From assembly GCA_035264885.1 (NCBI GenBank), contig DATFPK010000128.1:1-41660 (forward strand): DNA of 41,660 nucleotides, written 5' to 3'. Position 1 is the stretch's first letter. Every line of letters starts with the position of its first letter. The stretch is from DATFPK01 sp035264885 (GTDB taxonomy: Bacteria; Actinomycetota; Thermoleophilia; Solirubrobacterales; 70-9). Position numbers and translations under genes: made by a program. The notes under the pieces were generated by a model. That model searched no databases and was not told the origin of the DNA. It saw nothing but the letters and a program-made list of their open reading frames with translations. Below, in pieces: positions 1-6,848 of this stretch.

Positions 1-1004
1 ACGAGAACCTCGCGGTCGCGCAGACCCACCTGGCGATCATCCGGTTCCACAACCGCGTCGTCGACACGCTGCCCGCTTCGGTCCCGCCGTCCCAGCGCTT
101 CGCCCGCGCCCGCCGGCTCGTCACCCGCCACTACCAGTGGATGCTGCGGACCGACTACCTGCCGCGGATCTGCGCGCCGGGCGTCGTCAGCAACGTGTTC
201 GCCGGCGGCCGCAGGGCGTTCGAGCAAAACGTCTCGCCGATGGACACACCGACGATGCCGATCGAGTTCTCGGTCGCGGCCTTCCGGTTCGGGCACTCGA
301 TGGTCCGCGCCGCCTACAACTGGAACAAGGCATTCGACGACGGCTTCGGGACCCTCGACTGGCTGTTCATCTTCTCCGGGCTTAGCGGGAATCTGGGCGG
401 GAACCAGCGCCTCGCCAGCGATTGGACCGCCGACTTTCGCCGCCTCTACGACTTCAAGGAGGCGGGGCGGCAGAACCTCGCCGTGCCGGAGAACAAGTTC
501 AACCGGGCGATGCGGATCGACAGCTCGTTGGTCAACCCGCTGGCGACGCTGCCGGGCTTCCCGGCCGCCGAGGACAACCTCGCCCAGCGCAACCTGATCC
601 GGGCGAAGATGGTGACCCTCGCAACCGGCCAGCAGATGGCCCGGTTCATGCGCAACAAGGGCGTCTCGGTGACGACGCTGACCGACCGCCAGATCCGCGA
701 GGGGCGGGGCGGCGCAGGCCTCGACGGCCTGACCCAGGCCCAGCGCCGGGCCGTCGTCCGCGACACTCCACTGTGGTTCTACATCCTGCGCGAGGCCGAG
801 TTCAACCGCGGCAAGCTGAAGGGCGTAGGGGCGCGGATCGTCGCCGAGACCTTCCACCGGGCGATCGAGGGCAGCCGCGAGTCGATCGTCCGCGACCCGG
901 CCTGGCGACCGAGCCTGGGCCCGGACAACCGGACCTTCCGGATGGTCGACCTCCTGCTGTTCGCCTTCCGGGGGAGGAAGAACCTGCTTGCCCCGGTGGG
1001 CTAG
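1..1004 (+). CDS. Animal-type haem peroxidase, 3' part (5' end outside window)
   Basis: The frame is open from the first bases of the window to TAG at 1002-1004, so the start and N-terminal part are missing. The visible ~333 residues fit the animal haem peroxidase family (myeloperoxidase/peroxinectin-like), which oxidises halides or organic substrates with H2O2. Near the left edge, HLAIIRFHNRVVD matches the family's helix with an HNR motif. FRFGHSMV, with the His codon at 294-296, matches the segment carrying the proximal haem-ligand histidine. The distal His region would lie upstream of the window. The C-terminus RKNLLAPVG shows no anchor. Bacterial members are often secreted, and the next gene is a secreted RTX-repeat protein on the same strand, but a functional link is inference. 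Family assignment is fairly sure; the substrate is unknown. Confidence 0.8.
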   Translation, partial: ENLAVAQTHLAIIRFHNRVVDTLPASVPPSQRFARARRLVTRHYQWMLRTDYLPRICAPGVVSNVFAGGRRAFEQNVSPMDTPTMPIEFSVAAFRFGHSMVRAAYNWNKAFDDGFGTLDWLFIFSGLSGNLGGNQRLASDWTADFRRLYDFKEAGRQNLAVPENKFNRAMRIDSSLVNPLATLPGFPAAEDNLAQRNLIRAKMVTLATGQQMARFMRNKGVSVTTLTDRQIREGRGGAGLDGLTQAQRRAVVRDTPLWFYILREAEFNRGKLKGVGARIVAETFHRAIEGSRESIVRDPAWRPSLGPDNRTFRMVDLLLFAFRGRKNLLAPVG

Positions 1005-1070
1005 GCGCCCACGCCCCGAGCAGGCCGGCCGCGGCTTTCAGGCGCAGCCGGGGCGATCGGCGTTATCTTG

Positions 1071-1826
1071 ATGAGGGTGTCCGTGTCTCGACCGTCAGTG
1101 AATCGCTTCCGCCGTCTCGGCCCGATCGCCGCCGCGATCGCGCTGGCGATCTCGCTTTCTCTGCCGGCTCCGGCCGGGGCGGTGTTCTCCCACTTCGAGA
1201 ACGGCGTCCTCACCGTGCACAGCAGCGAAGGGAAGGTCGTTCCCCGCTGCATGCCCGACAACGAGATCTATGTGAGCGGCCTCCCGGTCTACACAGGCCC
1301 GGCCTACTGCCGCGACCTGAGACGAATCGAGGCTCAGGCATTCACGGGCGCCCTCTTCGACTTCTCCAACCTGCCCGCCGCTCTCGGCGGTGGCCAGGGC
1401 CCGATCGAGATCCATGCCTTCTCCGCCGTGACCGATCCAACCGAGTTCTCCGACGACAAGTTCATCGGCGCCGCCGGGCACAGAAATATCTTCAACGGCG
1501 GGATCGGATTCGACTCGATCACCGGTGGCGACCTCAACGACACGCTGGTCGGGGGAGGCGACAGCGACGCTCTCACCGGCGGCGGCGGAAACGACACGCT
1601 GGTCGGGGGAGGCGACAGCGACGCTCTCACCGGCGGTGGCGGAAACGACACGCTGCGTGGAGGTGCGGGCGGCGACAAGCTGAGTGGTGGGCTCGGCGCC
1701 GACCGCCTGTTCGGCGGAGCCGGGAGCGACAAGCTCCTGGGCGGACCCGGGCGGGACTTCCTCAAGGGCGGTGGCGGATCCGACAAGCTCATCGGCGGGC
1801 CTGGCAAGGACGTCGAGAAGCAGTAG
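1071..1826 (+). CDS. Secreted RTX-type calcium-binding repeat protein
   Basis: A protein of 251 residues from ATG at 1071; a TTG three bases earlier is a less likely start. The N-terminus has a basic stretch (RPSVNRFRRLG), a hydrophobic core (AAAIALAISLSLPAP) and AGA before VFSHF, so it is a good Sec signal peptide. Residues ~30-135 form an unrecognised domain with two Cys residues. From about residue 145 to the end there are glycine/aspartate nonapeptides of the GGxGxDxLx kind (GGAGSDKLLGGPGRDFL), the Ca2+-binding beta-roll of RTX proteins. Two nonapeptides are duplicated exactly (see the repeat at 1536). In this family calcium drives folding after export. No lipase, protease or toxin domain is visible, so a structural, adhesin or matrix role is possible. 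No recognisable type I export genes lie nearby. Confidence 0.75.
   Translation: MRVSVSRPSVNRFRRLGPIAAAIALAISLSLPAPAGAVFSHFENGVLTVHSSEGKVVPRCMPDNEIYVSGLPVYTGPAYCRDLRRIEAQAFTGALFDFSNLPAALGGGQGPIEIHAFSAVTDPTEFSDDKFIGAAGHRNIFNGGIGFDSITGGDLNDTLVGGGDSDALTGGGGNDTLVGGGDSDALTGGGGNDTLRGGAGGDKLSGGLGADRLFGGAGSDKLLGGPGRDFLKGGGGSDKLIGGPGKDVEKQ
1536..1643 (+). repeat. 54-bp tandem duplication inside the RTX gene
   Basis: Two adjacent 54-bp units (1536-1589 and 1590-1643) differ at one base (C at 1583, T at 1637); the first 12 bases of a third unit follow. Each unit encodes 18 residues, two RTX nonapeptides beginning NDTLVGGGD. Near-identity at the DNA level, unlike the more diverged repeats downstream, indicates a recent in-frame duplication. 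Confidence 0.9.
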
Positions 1827-1883
1827 CGGAGCTTTGACGTTCGGCGCGCCCCGCGCGCGCCCGCCACATCTACTGTCGCGGGA

Positions 1884-2261
1884 ATGACCCTCACCCGCCT
1901 GCGGACCGGCGCCGCCGCCGAGGACCTGGTCGCGCGCCGGCTCGGCCGGCGCGGCTGGCGGATCATCGAGCGAAACGCCCGCACCCGGCTCGGCGAGATC
2001 GACATCGTCGCGTCAGATGGGCCGGCGCTCGTCTTCGTCGAGGTCAAGGCGGGCCGGCGTGGCGCCCGGCACGGACCCGAGCGGCCGGTCCTGGCGGTCG
2101 GGCCCCGCAAGCAGCTCCGCCTCCGGCGCCTGGCGGCCGCCTGGATGGCCGCGAGCCACGACCGGATCTCCTACCGGGAGATCCGCTTCGACGTCGTCGG
2201 CGTCAGCTTCGGCGACCCCGAGGAGGCGCCGCGGATCGAGCATCTGCGGGGCGCGTTCTAG
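1884..2261 (+). CDS. yraN: YraN/UPF0102 family endonuclease-like protein
   Basis: A protein of 125 residues, the usual size for UPF0102. It has the family's restriction-endonuclease-like core: GEIDIVASDG around residues 37-46 and LVFVEVKAGRR shortly after, where the D and the ExK of VEVK form the PD-(D/E)xK-type site. The C-terminal part (IRFDVVGV) supplies the last core strand. The biological role is not established; a link to DNA processing is assumed from the fold. It usually sits beside rnhB in this gene order, and here it is convergent with rnhB, the two stop codons overlapping at 2258-2261. The ATG at 1884 is the only sensible start. Confidence 0.85.
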   Translation: MTLTRLRTGAAAEDLVARRLGRRGWRIIERNARTRLGEIDIVASDGPALVFVEVKAGRRGARHGPERPVLAVGPRKQLRLRRLAAAWMAASHDRISYREIRFDVVGVSFGDPEEAPRIEHLRGAF

Positions 2262-2935
2262 CCGGCGAGGTCGAGCGCGATGTCGTCGGGGTCACGACCG
2301 TCGAGCTCGAGCTGGTGATAGGCGACCGACTGGAACGAGCGGCGGTGGAGCGCCGAGATGCCGTGGCGCGCGATCGCGTCGCGGTGCTCGGGGGTCGAAT
2401 AGCCCACGTTCTCGTCGAAGCCCCAGTCCGGGTAGGCCTCCGCGGCGCGCTCCATGTAGCGGTCCCGCGTCACCTTGGCGATGACCGAAGCGGCGGCGAT
2501 CGCGGCGCTGGTGCCGTCGCCCTCGACCACGGCGCGGTGCGAGAGCGGGCAGGGCGGCAGGCGGAAGCCGTCGACCAGGCAGATGGCGCCCTCCGGGCGC
2601 AGCCGGATCAGGGCGGTCGAGAGCGCCTCGACGTTGGTGACGTGGAGGCCGCGCCCGTCGATCCCCCGCGGGCAGCGGACGACGACGCTGACCCGTGCGG
2701 CCGCCCGGATCACCGCCGGGTAGAGCTCGAGCCGCCGCTCCGCGGTCATCTGCTTCGAGTCGTGCAGGCCGGCCAGGAGCCGCCGGTCCGACAGGGTCAG
2801 CGTCTCGTAGTCGATCAGCACTCCGGCCGCGACCAGCGGGCCGGCCAGCGACCCGCGCCCGGCTTCGTCGGCGCCGGCGACCCAGCGGTGCCCCAGCGAG
2901 CGGTCATAGGCGAACAGGCGCCTCGTCCGCGCCAG
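2258..2935 (-). CDS. rnhB: Ribonuclease HII
   Basis: RNase HII cleaves RNA in RNA-DNA hybrids and removes misincorporated ribonucleotides from DNA. The core is complete: VAGADEAGRGSLAGPLVAAG carries the first catalytic Asp-Glu pair, CLVDGFRLP the second Asp, SVIAKVTRDRYM the third, and WGFDENVGYSTPEH is also typical. The start is unresolved. The only canonical in-frame start is ATG at 3058, which would overlap lepB by 107 bp and add a low-complexity Ser/Pro/Ala/Thr leader that looks like out-of-frame lepB. The coordinate given uses CTG at 2935, which yields 225 residues and begins LARTRRLFAYDRS. It is last in the rplS-lepB-rnhB run. The function is certain, the N-terminus is not. Confidence 0.85.
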   Translation of the reverse strand: MARTRRLFAYDRSLGHRWVAGADEAGRGSLAGPLVAAGVLIDYETLTLSDRRLLAGLHDSKQMTAERRLELYPAVIRAAARVSVVVRCPRGIDGRGLHVTNVEALSTALIRLRPEGAICLVDGFRLPPCPLSHRAVVEGDGTSAAIAAASVIAKVTRDRYMERAAEAYPDWGFDENVGYSTPEHRDAIARHGISALHRRSFQSVAYHQLELDGRDPDDIALDLAG

Positions 2936-2951
2936 CCGGCGCCGGTGGGCC

Positions 2952-3572
2952 TTAGAAGATCCCGACCCGTTTCGGCGGCCAGTAGGTCGCGAAGGCCTTG
3001 CCGATGATCCAGTCGCGGGGGACGGGGCCCCAGAAGCGGCTGTCGTCGCTGGATCCACGGTTGTCGCCCATCATGAAGTAATGGTCCGGCGGAATGGTGA
3101 TCGCCTTCGGGAGGTCGCAGCCGCTGCCCCCCCGGCAGGGCAGGATGTAGTCCTCGCCCCGGTTGATCTCCCCGTTGACGACCGGGTGCCCGCCCTTGAC
3201 GCGGAACCGGTCGCCGGGCCCGGCGACGATCCGCTTGATGAAGTTCTGGTCGGACTGCTCCTCGGTCGGCTGCGGGCACGGCTGCAGGGGGCCCCGGCGG
3301 ATGCCGCACTCGGTTCCGCGATCGGCGCCGGCCGGCGGGTGGAAGACGACGATGTCGCCGATCGAGGGGTCGGTGAAGTGGTAGATGAAGCGGTTCACGA
3401 GGACCCGCTGGCCGACGTCGAGCGTCGGCTCCATCGACTCCGATGGGATCTGGTAGGGCTTGACGATGAACGCCTGGACCCCGAGGGCGAGGCCCAGCGC
3501 CAGCGCCACGATCACGACGAGCTCGAGCAGCCCGCCCTTGGCCGTCTCCGGCTTCGGGATCTTGGGGTTCAG
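2952..3572 (-). CDS. lepB: Signal peptidase I, probable CTG start
   Basis: Membrane serine protease that removes signal peptides from exported preproteins. From CTG at 3572 it has 206 residues: a short tail (LNPKIPKPETAKGG), one transmembrane helix (~residues 17-34, LELVVIVALALGLALGVQAF), then VKPYQIPSESMEPTL with nucleophile Ser46, the catalytic Lys113 in FIKRIVAGPGDRF, and MGDNRGSSDDSRFWGPV near the end. No ATG, GTG or TTG lies in frame between the rplS-overlapping region and the membrane helix. CTG at 3572 forms a CTGA overlap with the rplS stop and has AGGA about 6 nt upstream. GTG at 3515 would cut off the tail and the first residues of the helix. The ATG at 3854 would run 286 bp through rplS in an Arg/Gly-rich frame and is rejected. 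Confidence 0.88.
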   Translation of the reverse strand: MNPKIPKPETAKGGLLELVVIVALALGLALGVQAFIVKPYQIPSESMEPTLDVGQRVLVNRFIYHFTDPSIGDIVVFHPPAGADRGTECGIRRGPLQPCPQPTEEQSDQNFIKRIVAGPGDRFRVKGGHPVVNGEINRGEDYILPCRGGSGCDLPKAITIPPDHYFMMGDNRGSSDDSRFWGPVPRDWIIGKAFATYWPPKRVGIF

Positions 3573-4195
3573 CCCTGGTCCTCGTCGGAGGCCGCGGCGT
3601 CCTCGGCCTTTGCGGCCTGGGCCTCCTCCTCGGGCGCGGCCTCGGCGGGCTCCTCCGCCGGGACCTCCGGCTCGACGTCCGCGGTGGCCTCCGCGCCCTC
3701 CGCCGTCGCCTCTGCGCCCTCCTCGCCCTCCTCGGGCGGCTCGGTCACCTCGATCTCCGCTTCTTCCTGGCTGACACCCTCGGCGTCGACCGCCTCCGGC
3801 GTCTCGCCGTCCGGCGCGACGGGGGCGGCCACCAGCTCCTCGTCGATCCCCCATCGCCGCTCGGCGACGCGAGCAGCCTTACCGACCCGGCCCCTCAGGT
3901 AGTAGAGCTTCGCCCGCCGCACGTCGCCCCGCGCGGCGATCTCGAGCCGGTCGATCTTGGGCGAGTGCAGGGGAAACGTCCGCTCGACGCCGACGCCGAA
4001 CGACTGCTTGCGGACCGTGAAGGTCTCGCGGGCGCCGCTGCCCTGTCGCTTGATCACGATGCCCTCGAAGACCTGGGTGCGCCGCCGGGTGCCCTCGATC
4101 ACCTGGAAGTGGACGCGGACGCGGTCGCCCGGGCTGAACGACGGGATCCCCTGGCGCAGCTGGCTGCGCTCGATGCTGTCGATGATGGAGCTCAT
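3569..4195 (-). CDS. rplS: 50S ribosomal protein L19 with long acidic C-terminal tail
   Basis: Residues 1-115 are canonical L19: SFSPGDRVRVHFQVIEGTRR, FEGIVIKRQGSGARETFTVR, FPLHSPKIDRLE and KLYYLRGRVGKAARV. L19 lies at the 30S-50S interface. The protein has 208 residues against about 115 normally; the extra ~85 are very acidic and Ala/Glu-rich, with a repeated EGAEATAEGAEATA stretch. The added codons show the same GC bias as the rest and run unbroken to the stop, so the tail is probably real. No Shine-Dalgarno sequence is visible upstream; instead a terminator-like hairpin with a T-run ends 8 nt before the ATG. It is coupled to lepB by a CTGA overlap. Confidence 0.95.
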   Translation of the reverse strand: MSSIIDSIERSQLRQGIPSFSPGDRVRVHFQVIEGTRRRTQVFEGIVIKRQGSGARETFTVRKQSFGVGVERTFPLHSPKIDRLEIAARGDVRRAKLYYLRGRVGKAARVAERRWGIDEELVAAPVAPDGETPEAVDAEGVSQEEAEIEVTEPPEEGEEGAEATAEGAEATADVEPEVPAEEPAEAAPEEEAQAAKAEDAAASDEDQG

Positions 4196-4203
4196 GGCGC
4201 GAG

Positions 4204-4236
4204 AAAAAACCGCGGGGCCGACGGGCCCAGCGCGGT
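4204..4236 (-). terminator. Intrinsic terminator or attenuator between trmD and rplS
   Basis: Read on the minus strand, ACCGCG (4236-4231), a CT bulge, GGGCC (4228-4224), loop CGTC, GGCCC (4219-4215), CGCGGT (4214-4209), and then a run of six T (4209-4204). That is an 11-bp GC stem with a U-tract, the textbook rho-independent form. It lies after the trmD stop and 8 nt before the rplS ATG. With no space for a new promoter, rplS must depend on readthrough or on a promoter inside trmD. Confidence 0.8.
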
Positions 4237-4249
4237 GGCGGAATGGTAG

Positions 4250-4924
4250 CTAGTCCGCGTCGCCGAGGCCGGCGGCGCGCTGCCGGCTCTGCTCGAGCCG
4301 CCACTCCCGGACGCGCTCGTGGTCACCGGACACGAGGACATCCGGGACATCCCACCCGCGGTAGCTCGGCGGGCGCGTGTACTGGGGGTACTCGGGGGCG
4401 CCGCCGAGCGCCGCGCTGAACGACTCCTCGACGGCGCTGTCCTCGTGCCCGAGGGCGCCGGGGAGCCGCCGGATCACCGCGTCGGCCAAGACCATCGCCG
4501 GCAGCTCGCCGCCGGCCAGGACGTACCGGCCGATCGAGACCTCGTCATCCGCAAGGTGGTCGTGGATGCGCTGGTCGAATCCCTCGTAGCGGCCGCTCAG
4601 CAGCGCCAGGTGCGACTCGCCCGCGAGCTCGCCGACGAGGGCGTCGTCGAGGAGGCGGCCGGCCGGCGTAAGCAGCACGACCCGCGGCCGCTCCGCTTCG
4701 CCGTAGGCCTCGCGGAGCGCCGCGTCGACGACGTCCACCCGCAGCACCATGCCCGCCCCTCCCCCGTAGGGCGAGTCGTCCACCTTCCCGGCGCCGATCG
4801 GCGTCGTGTCGCGCCAGCTGAAGAAGCGCAGCTCGACGCCGGCCGCCTCCGCGTTCCGAACCGGGCGCTGCGAGCGGAACCAGTCGAATGCCTCCGGGAA
4901 GAGCGTGAAGAAGTCGAGTCTCAA
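4250..4924 (-). CDS. trmD: tRNA (guanine37-N1)-methyltransferase
   Basis: Methylates G37 next to the anticodon in tRNAs reading CNN codons, using S-adenosylmethionine, and so prevents +1 frameshifting. The 224 residues are close to family length. The trefoil-knot SAM site is present: LLSGRYEGFDQRI and DEVSIGRYVLAGGELPAMVLADA. YPQYTRPPSYRGWDVPDVLVSGDH is the typical C-terminal signature. It starts with TTG at 4924 (MRLDFFTLFPE), 31 bp after khpA. In most bacteria rimM lies directly upstream; here it is absent. An intrinsic terminator follows the gene. Confidence 0.96.
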   Translation of the reverse strand: MRLDFFTLFPEAFDWFRSQRPVRNAEAAGVELRFFSWRDTTPIGAGKVDDSPYGGGAGMVLRVDVVDAALREAYGEAERPRVVLLTPAGRLLDDALVGELAGESHLALLSGRYEGFDQRIHDHLADDEVSIGRYVLAGGELPAMVLADAVIRRLPGALGHEDSAVEESFSAALGGAPEYPQYTRPPSYRGWDVPDVLVSGDHERVREWRLEQSRQRAAGLGDAD

Positions 4925-4955
4925 AGCCGCTTCGATCGAGGAGGCCCTCGCGGGC

Positions 4956-5186
4956 CTAGTCGAGGATGTCGACGATGACGCGGCGCTCGAGCCGGACCGC
5001 GGCGGCCTTGGCGACCGCCCGCAGCGCGTTGGCGACGCGCCCGCCCTTGCCGATCACCCGCCCGAGGTCGGCCTCGGCGACGGTGATCTCGTAGACCAGG
5101 TCGCCGTCCTCGTCGAGCTCCTCGACCTCGACCGCGGCGGGGTCCTCGACCAGCGCCTTGGTGAGGAACTCCAGCAGGTCCTTCAT
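4956..5186 (-). CDS. khpA: KH-domain RNA-binding protein KhpA
   Basis: A 76-residue single KH-domain protein of the YlqC/KhpA family. Residues 1-10 (MKDLLEFLTK) and the GxxG loop in GRVIGKGGRVANALRAV are diagnostic; the C-terminus RRVIVDILD completes the fold. In Firmicutes KhpA pairs with KhpB and binds many RNAs, affecting cell division and sRNA-mediated control; here that is by homology only. It follows rpsP by 6 bp, so the two are cotranscribed, the arrangement common in Gram-positive bacteria. Confidence 0.92.
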   Translation of the reverse strand: MKDLLEFLTKALVEDPAAVEVEELDEDGDLVYEITVAEADLGRVIGKGGRVANALRAVAKAAAVRLERRVIVDILD

Positions 5187-5192
5187 CGGCGG

Positions 5193-5447
5193 CTAGGTGC
5201 CCGAGGCCGGGATGCCCTTGCGACGCAGCAGCGTCGCCACGGTCTCCGACGGCTGCGCGCCGTGCTCCAGCCAGTGGCGGGCGCGATCCTCGTCGACCTC
5301 GATCAGCGAGGGCTCGGTCTGCGGGTTGTACTGGCCGATCGTCTCGATCGTCCGGCCGTCGCGCGGGGAGCGCTTGTCGGCGACGACGATCCGCCAGATC
5401 GGGTTCTTCTTCGAACCCACCCTTCTCAGCCTTATCCGGACTGCCAT
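5193..5447 (-). CDS. rpsP: 30S ribosomal protein S16
   Basis: An 84-residue protein with the S16 N-terminus MAVRIRLRRVGSKKNPIWRI, the VADKRSPRDGRTIETIGQYNP segment, and RARHWLEHGAQPSETV. S16 is needed for 30S assembly. It lies 13 bp after ffh and begins the ribosomal part of the run (rpsP-khpA-trmD-rplS). Length and start are standard for the family. Confidence 0.97.
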   Translation of the reverse strand: MAVRIRLRRVGSKKNPIWRIVVADKRSPRDGRTIETIGQYNPQTEPSLIEVDEDRARHWLEHGAQPSETVATLLRRKGIPASGT

Positions 5448-5460
5448 GAGGCGGCGGAGG

Positions 5461-6831
5461 TTAGCGCCTGCGGATCTTCGGACGGGGTGCCGCGGCGCCG
5501 CTCATCTGCTGGGCGATCTGCTGCGGATCGGGCATCTTCCCGGTGGCCACCTGCTTCATCAGCTTCGCCACCTGGTCGAACTGCTTGACGAGCTGGTTGA
5601 CGGCCTGGACCCGCGTCCCGGAGCCCTGGGCGATCCGCTTGCGCCGCGATCCGTTGATCAACGACGGGTTGGCGCGCTCAGCCGGCGTCATCGAGAGGAT
5701 GATCGCCTCGACCCGGTCGAGCTCCCGCTCGTCGACGTCGGCGTTCTTGAGCTGCTTCAGCGCGCCCATGCCGGGCAGCATCCCGACGATGTTGCCGAGG
5801 GGGCCCATCCGCCGCACCTGGCGCATCTGCTGGAGGAAGTCCTCGAGCGTGAACTGCTGCTTCTTGAGCTTCTCCTGGAGGTCGACCGCCTCCTGCTCGT
5901 CGACCTGCTTCTCGGCCTTCTCGATCAGGCTCAGCACGTCTCCCATGCCGAGGATCCGGCTGGCCATCCGGTCGGGGTGGAAGCGCTCGAACTCCTCGAG
6001 CTTCTCACCGGTCGAGGCGTAGATGATCGGCTTGCCGGTGACGGCCTTGACCGAGAGCGCGGCGCCGCCGCGGGCATCCCCGTCGAGCTTGGTCATCACG
6101 ACCCCATCGAACTCGGCGGCGTCGGCGAAGGACTCCGCGACCCCGACCGCGTCCTGGCCGGTCATCGCGTCGACCACCAGCAGGACGTCGTGCGGCCGGG
6201 TGGCCTTGCGGATCCGGGCCAGCTCGGCCATCAGGTCCTCGTCGATGTGGAGGCGGCCGGCGGTGTCGATGATCAGGACGTCGCGGTTCTCGGCCCGCGC
6301 CTGCGCCACCGCCCACTCGGCGATCTCGACCGGATCGCGATCGGTGCCCTGCTCATAGACCGCGGCGCCTGCCCGTTTCCCCATCGTCACGACCTGGTCG
6401 ACGGCGGCGGGGCGGTAGACGTCGCAGGCGGCAACGGCGACGTTCTTGCCCTCCTCGCGGAGGTGGCGGGCAAGCTTCGCGGCGGCGGTGGTCTTGCCCG
6501 ACCCCTGCAGCCCCGCCATCAGGACGACGGTCGTCTCGTTCTGGCTGAACGCCAGGTCGCGGCCCGAGCCGCCCATGAGGTCGGTCAGCTCCTCGTTGAC
6601 GATCTTGACGACCTGCTGGCCCGGGTCGAGGCTGCCCATCACGTCGCCGCCCAGGGAGCGCTCCTTGACGCGCGAGGTGAAGCCCTTGACGACCTTGAAG
6701 TTGACGTCGGCCTCGAGCAGGGCGAGCCGGATCTCCCGCATCGCGCGGTCGATGTCGGCCTCGCTTAGCTTTCCGCGGGAACGGACGTCGGAGAGCGTCG
6801 CCTGGAGCCGGTCGGAGAGCTGATCGAACAC
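5461..6831 (-). CDS. ffh: Signal recognition particle GTPase Ffh
   Basis: Binds signal sequences through a Met-rich M domain together with 4.5S RNA and delivers ribosomes to FtsY. The protein has 456 residues from GTG at 6831, giving FDQLSDRLQATLSDVRS like other Ffh; a second GTG at 6834 is possible, and longer upstream extensions look like antisense of the neighbouring gene. Order: N domain (1-90), G domain with GLQGSGKTT (G1), DVYRPAAVDQ, DTAGRLHID (G3), TKLDGDARGG (G4), and M domain from ~300 with MGPLGNIVGMLPGM and GSGTRVQAVNQLVKQ. I see no Shine-Dalgarno sequence before the start. A divergent OsmC gene begins only 17 bp away, so the ffh promoter must lie within that gene. Confidence 0.96.
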   Translation of the reverse strand: MFDQLSDRLQATLSDVRSRGKLSEADIDRAMREIRLALLEADVNFKVVKGFTSRVKERSLGGDVMGSLDPGQQVVKIVNEELTDLMGGSGRDLAFSQNETTVVLMAGLQGSGKTTAAAKLARHLREEGKNVAVAACDVYRPAAVDQVVTMGKRAGAAVYEQGTDRDPVEIAEWAVAQARAENRDVLIIDTAGRLHIDEDLMAELARIRKATRPHDVLLVVDAMTGQDAVGVAESFADAAEFDGVVMTKLDGDARGGAALSVKAVTGKPIIYASTGEKLEEFERFHPDRMASRILGMGDVLSLIEKAEKQVDEQEAVDLQEKLKKQQFTLEDFLQQMRQVRRMGPLGNIVGMLPGMGALKQLKNADVDERELDRVEAIILSMTPAERANPSLINGSRRKRIAQGSGTRVQAVNQLVKQFDQVAKLMKQVATGKMPDPQQIAQQMSGAAAPRPKIRRR

Positions 6832-6848
6832 CACGGAGGAGCTTAGAG

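Noticed and set aside
1536..1643. Tandem repeats as a possible CRISPR array
   Set aside because: The 54-bp units are contiguous without spacers, in frame, and encode RTX nonapeptides.
2952..3854. Start of lepB at ATG 3854
   Set aside because: It would overlap rplS by 286 bp and add an Arg/Gly-only leader that is a frame shadow of the L19 tail.
5197..6768. Long plus-strand open frame of >500 codons opposite rpsP/ffh
   Set aside because: It is antisense to certain ffh and rpsP genes, has skewed Leu/Arg/Gly/Asp composition and no recognisable domain; typical of high-GC DNA.
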